A stretch of DNA of 6,777 nt, from the NCBI GenBank assembly GCA_023387235.1, contig JAEWIJ010000226.1, positions 1 to 6,777 on the forward strand, read 5' to 3'. Each line of letters starts with the position of its first letter. The stretch's first letter is position 1. The notes under the pieces were generated by a model. The model did not search any database. It saw nothing but the letters and a program-made list of their open reading frames with translations, and had not been told where the DNA came from. A program made the translations under genes and the position numbers. The stretch comes from Pseudomonadota bacterium. GTDB lineage: Bacteria; Pseudomonadota; Alphaproteobacteria; Rhizobiales; Hyphomicrobiaceae. Shown here in pieces: positions 5,677-6,777 of this stretch.

Positions 5677-6414
5677 TCAGGACAGGTACGGCTTGTCCGT
5701 GCGGCTGGCCCACGCCGAAAGCGCGAAGAGGACCGGGGTCAAGGCTTCGAAGCCTTCCTCGAAGGCCTTCATGAGTCGCCAGATGTCGACCTGGACATGG
5801 TGGTCCGTGAGGTCGTGGAACAGCGACGGCGTGCGGTCGACGATCTTCACGAGGACGAAGAGCGCGCCGGCCAGAACGAGCCAGAAACCGGCCCGGCTCG
5901 CGAGGCCGGAATTCACGAACATGAAATGGATCGCCACGATCGCCGCGTAGATCAGCATGGCGATGAAGAGCGCGGCGACGATGCCGGCCAGGATTTTCTC
6001 GGTCAGCGGTGCCGGTGACTTCAGGTAGTAGCTGATCTTGAGCAGGCTGTCGGCGGTGAAGGCCTTGTGCCAGCTCGCCTCGCGCGCTGCGAAGGCGGCG
6101 AACAGCAACGCGAAGATCACGCTTCGCGACGTCAGCGGGCGCGCGAAGGCGAGAACGGCCAGGCTGGCACCGAGCCACAGATAAATCGATGCCTCCTCGA
6201 AGGGCCCGACCTCCGAGAACGTGTAGAGGAAGCGCTCGGGCGAGAGTCGTGTCGCCAGGGTCACGAGCAGCGCGGCGTACGCCAGCATCGCCGCCAGAAC
6301 AATGCGGTCGAACCGCGTGAGCCGAGGCCAGCGAAGCCAGCTCAGTGCTCTAACGCCCGGCGCGCCGCCAATCGCCGGCACGTCCAGATCCCCGCGGTGG
6401 CTTGTCATGCTCAT
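5677..6414 (-). CDS. Six-helix integral membrane protein of unknown function
   Basis: I do not recognise a named family. The 245-residue protein has a hydrophilic start of ~35 residues and about six hydrophobic segments at roughly 37-57, 74-92, 97-111, 141-165, 175-193 and 222-236, so it should sit in the inner membrane. Charged and aromatic residues cluster near the helix ends: FSEVGPFEEAS (66-76), REASWHKAF (111-119), VDRTPSLFHDL (192-202) and FEEGFEAL (218-225). Such conserved-looking Glu/Arg/His/Asp sets suggest a functional pocket, not a passive anchor, but this is inference. The start at 6414 has only a weak GAG upstream; an ATG two codons later (6408) is equally possible. Its stop is 18 bp from the stop of the convergent dehydratase-like gene. 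The next minus-strand gene upstream ends 145 bp away, so co-transcription is possible but not shown. Confidence 0.72.
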   Translation of the reverse strand: MSMTSHRGDLDVPAIGGAPGVRALSWLRWPRLTRFDRIVLAAMLAYAALLVTLATRLSPERFLYTFSEVGPFEEASIYLWLGASLAVLAFARPLTSRSVIFALLFAAFAAREASWHKAFTADSLLKISYYLKSPAPLTEKILAGIVAALFIAMLIYAAIVAIHFMFVNSGLASRAGFWLVLAGALFVLVKIVDRTPSLFHDLTDHHVQVDIWRLMKAFEEGFEALTPVLFALSAWASRTDKPYLS

Positions 6415-6427
6415 CAGGTGCTCGTGA

Positions 6428-6466
6428 TCCAGAGCGGACGCAGTGCCGTCCGTGTGCGTATCTGGA
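6428..6466 (-). repeat. Two-tier inverted repeat upstream of the membrane-protein gene
   Basis: An outer arm TCCAGA (6428-6433) with TCTGGA (6461-6466) encloses an inner 6-bp stem CGGACG (6435-6440) with CGTCCG (6447-6452) and loop CAGTGC. It ends 13 bp before the ATG of the minus-strand gene, so it could be a leader hairpin or an operator. No T run follows on either strand, so a terminator is unlikely. The rest of 6415-6559 shows no convincing promoter. Confidence 0.4.
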
Positions 6467-6559
6467 CTCGGAGCCTATCCCAGGGGCCGACACATCACCG
6501 TAACGAATCTGTCACATATCAGAAGAACTTGTGGATCGAGAGGGCGACCTCAGGCCAGC

Positions 6560-6777
6560 TCAAAGCGGCGTACCGGGCTTCTTCTGATCCTGTTTTTCGT
6601 CCTGCTCGAGATTGCGCAGGCGGTCGCGGAATTTCTTGAACATGCGCTCGACGTAATCGAGCGCGCTGTCGACCTCCTCCTCGGTCGGCAGCTGGAATTT
6701 CTCAGCCGGCGGACCCGCGAGAGGCGGCGGCACCGGCTGAGCCCCTGTCACTTCCTGGAGCCGCTTGACCTCGGCCC
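6560..6777 (-). CDS. C-terminal end of an unrecognised charged protein (5' end outside window)
   Basis: The minus-strand frame is open from the window edge to the stop at 6560-6562, giving about 71 residues. A GTG at 6751 is only an internal codon: the frame continues upstream as AEVKRLQE, which looks like the end of a coiled coil. Then comes a Pro-rich linker (GAQPVPPPLAGPPAEK), a short amphipathic acidic/basic helix (TEEEVDSALDYVERMFKKF) and a highly charged tail (NLEQDEKQDQKKPGTPL). I do not recognise the family. Codon use with G/C at third positions and the plausible helix support real coding. It lies upstream of the membrane-protein gene in the same direction. No intrinsic terminator is seen after its stop. 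Confidence 0.62.
   Translation of the reverse strand, partial: AEVKRLQEVTGAQPVPPPLAGPPAEKFQLPTEEEVDSALDYVERMFKKFRDRLRNLEQDEKQDQKKPGTPL

Noticed and set aside
5662..5678. Short hairpin GGCGGC / GCCGTC between the convergent stops at 5658 and 5677
   Set aside because: It has only six pairs with one wobble and no T run on either side; too weak to call a terminator.
6511..6517. Half-site resembling a Pho box (CTGTCAC near 6510-6516)
   Set aside because: Only one half is present, with no second properly spaced CTGTCA-like repeat, so PhoB control cannot be supported.
6518..6588. 10-bp inverted repeat ATCAGAAGAA (6518-6527) / TTCTTCTGAT (6579-6588) around the stop of the partial minus-strand gene
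   Set aside because: The arms are 51 bp apart, one lies in coding sequence, and the pairing is only 10 AT-rich bases; chance is sufficient explanation.

Overview
The window looks like chromosomal housekeeping DNA from a GC-rich alphaproteobacterium, most likely of the order Hyphomicrobiales (Rhizobiales). The strongest pointers are a Fur-family regulator of the Irr type, an OmpA/MotB-like envelope protein whose sequence style I know from rhizobial genomes, and inverted 'CCCTCTCCCCGC…GCGGGGAGAGGG' repeats common in that group. These taxonomic pointers rest on remembered families, not on a search. I see no mobile element, CRISPR array, tRNA, rRNA or phage gene.

Layout, left to right. (1) Bases 3-656 (+) hold the C-terminal part of an envelope protein with a coiled coil followed by an OmpA-type peptidoglycan-binding domain. 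(2) A 228-bp gap contains a perfect 12-bp palindrome, a GC-rich hairpin, a possible promoter and a nested inverted-repeat leader. It leads into an irr-type iron/heme-response regulator (885-1337, +), which ends at a strong intrinsic terminator (1366-1393). (3) Convergent to it is a complete kdsD/kpsF-type arabinose-5-phosphate isomerase (1425-2456, -), which makes the precursor of Kdo for lipopolysaccharide. (4) A 227-bp divergent control region follows. (5) Three + strand genes come next: an SMP-30/gluconolactonase-family hydrolase (2684-3658), a zinc-dependent NAD-type alcohol dehydrogenase (3889-4986) and a fumarase/L-tartrate dehydratase beta-subunit-like protein (4999-5658). The last two are 12 bp apart and almost certainly co-transcribed; the lactonase is separated from them by a cluster of three REP-like repeat units. 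(6) On the - strand lie a six-helix membrane protein of unknown function (5677-6414) and, upstream of it, the C-terminal end of an unrecognised charged protein (6560-6777, running off the window).

How the parts fit: the envelope protein, KdsD and the membrane protein concern the cell envelope, and Irr concerns iron/heme. The lactonase, dehydrogenase and dehydratase-like genes suggest oxidation and breakdown of a hydroxy- or sugar-acid-type compound, but the substrate cannot be read from the sequence. The feature most worth a second look is the dehydratase beta-like subunit, which has no alpha (Fe-S) subunit beside it and an altered signature motif, coupled to an alcohol dehydrogenase. I did not find a clearly new biological system here; the other points are modest.
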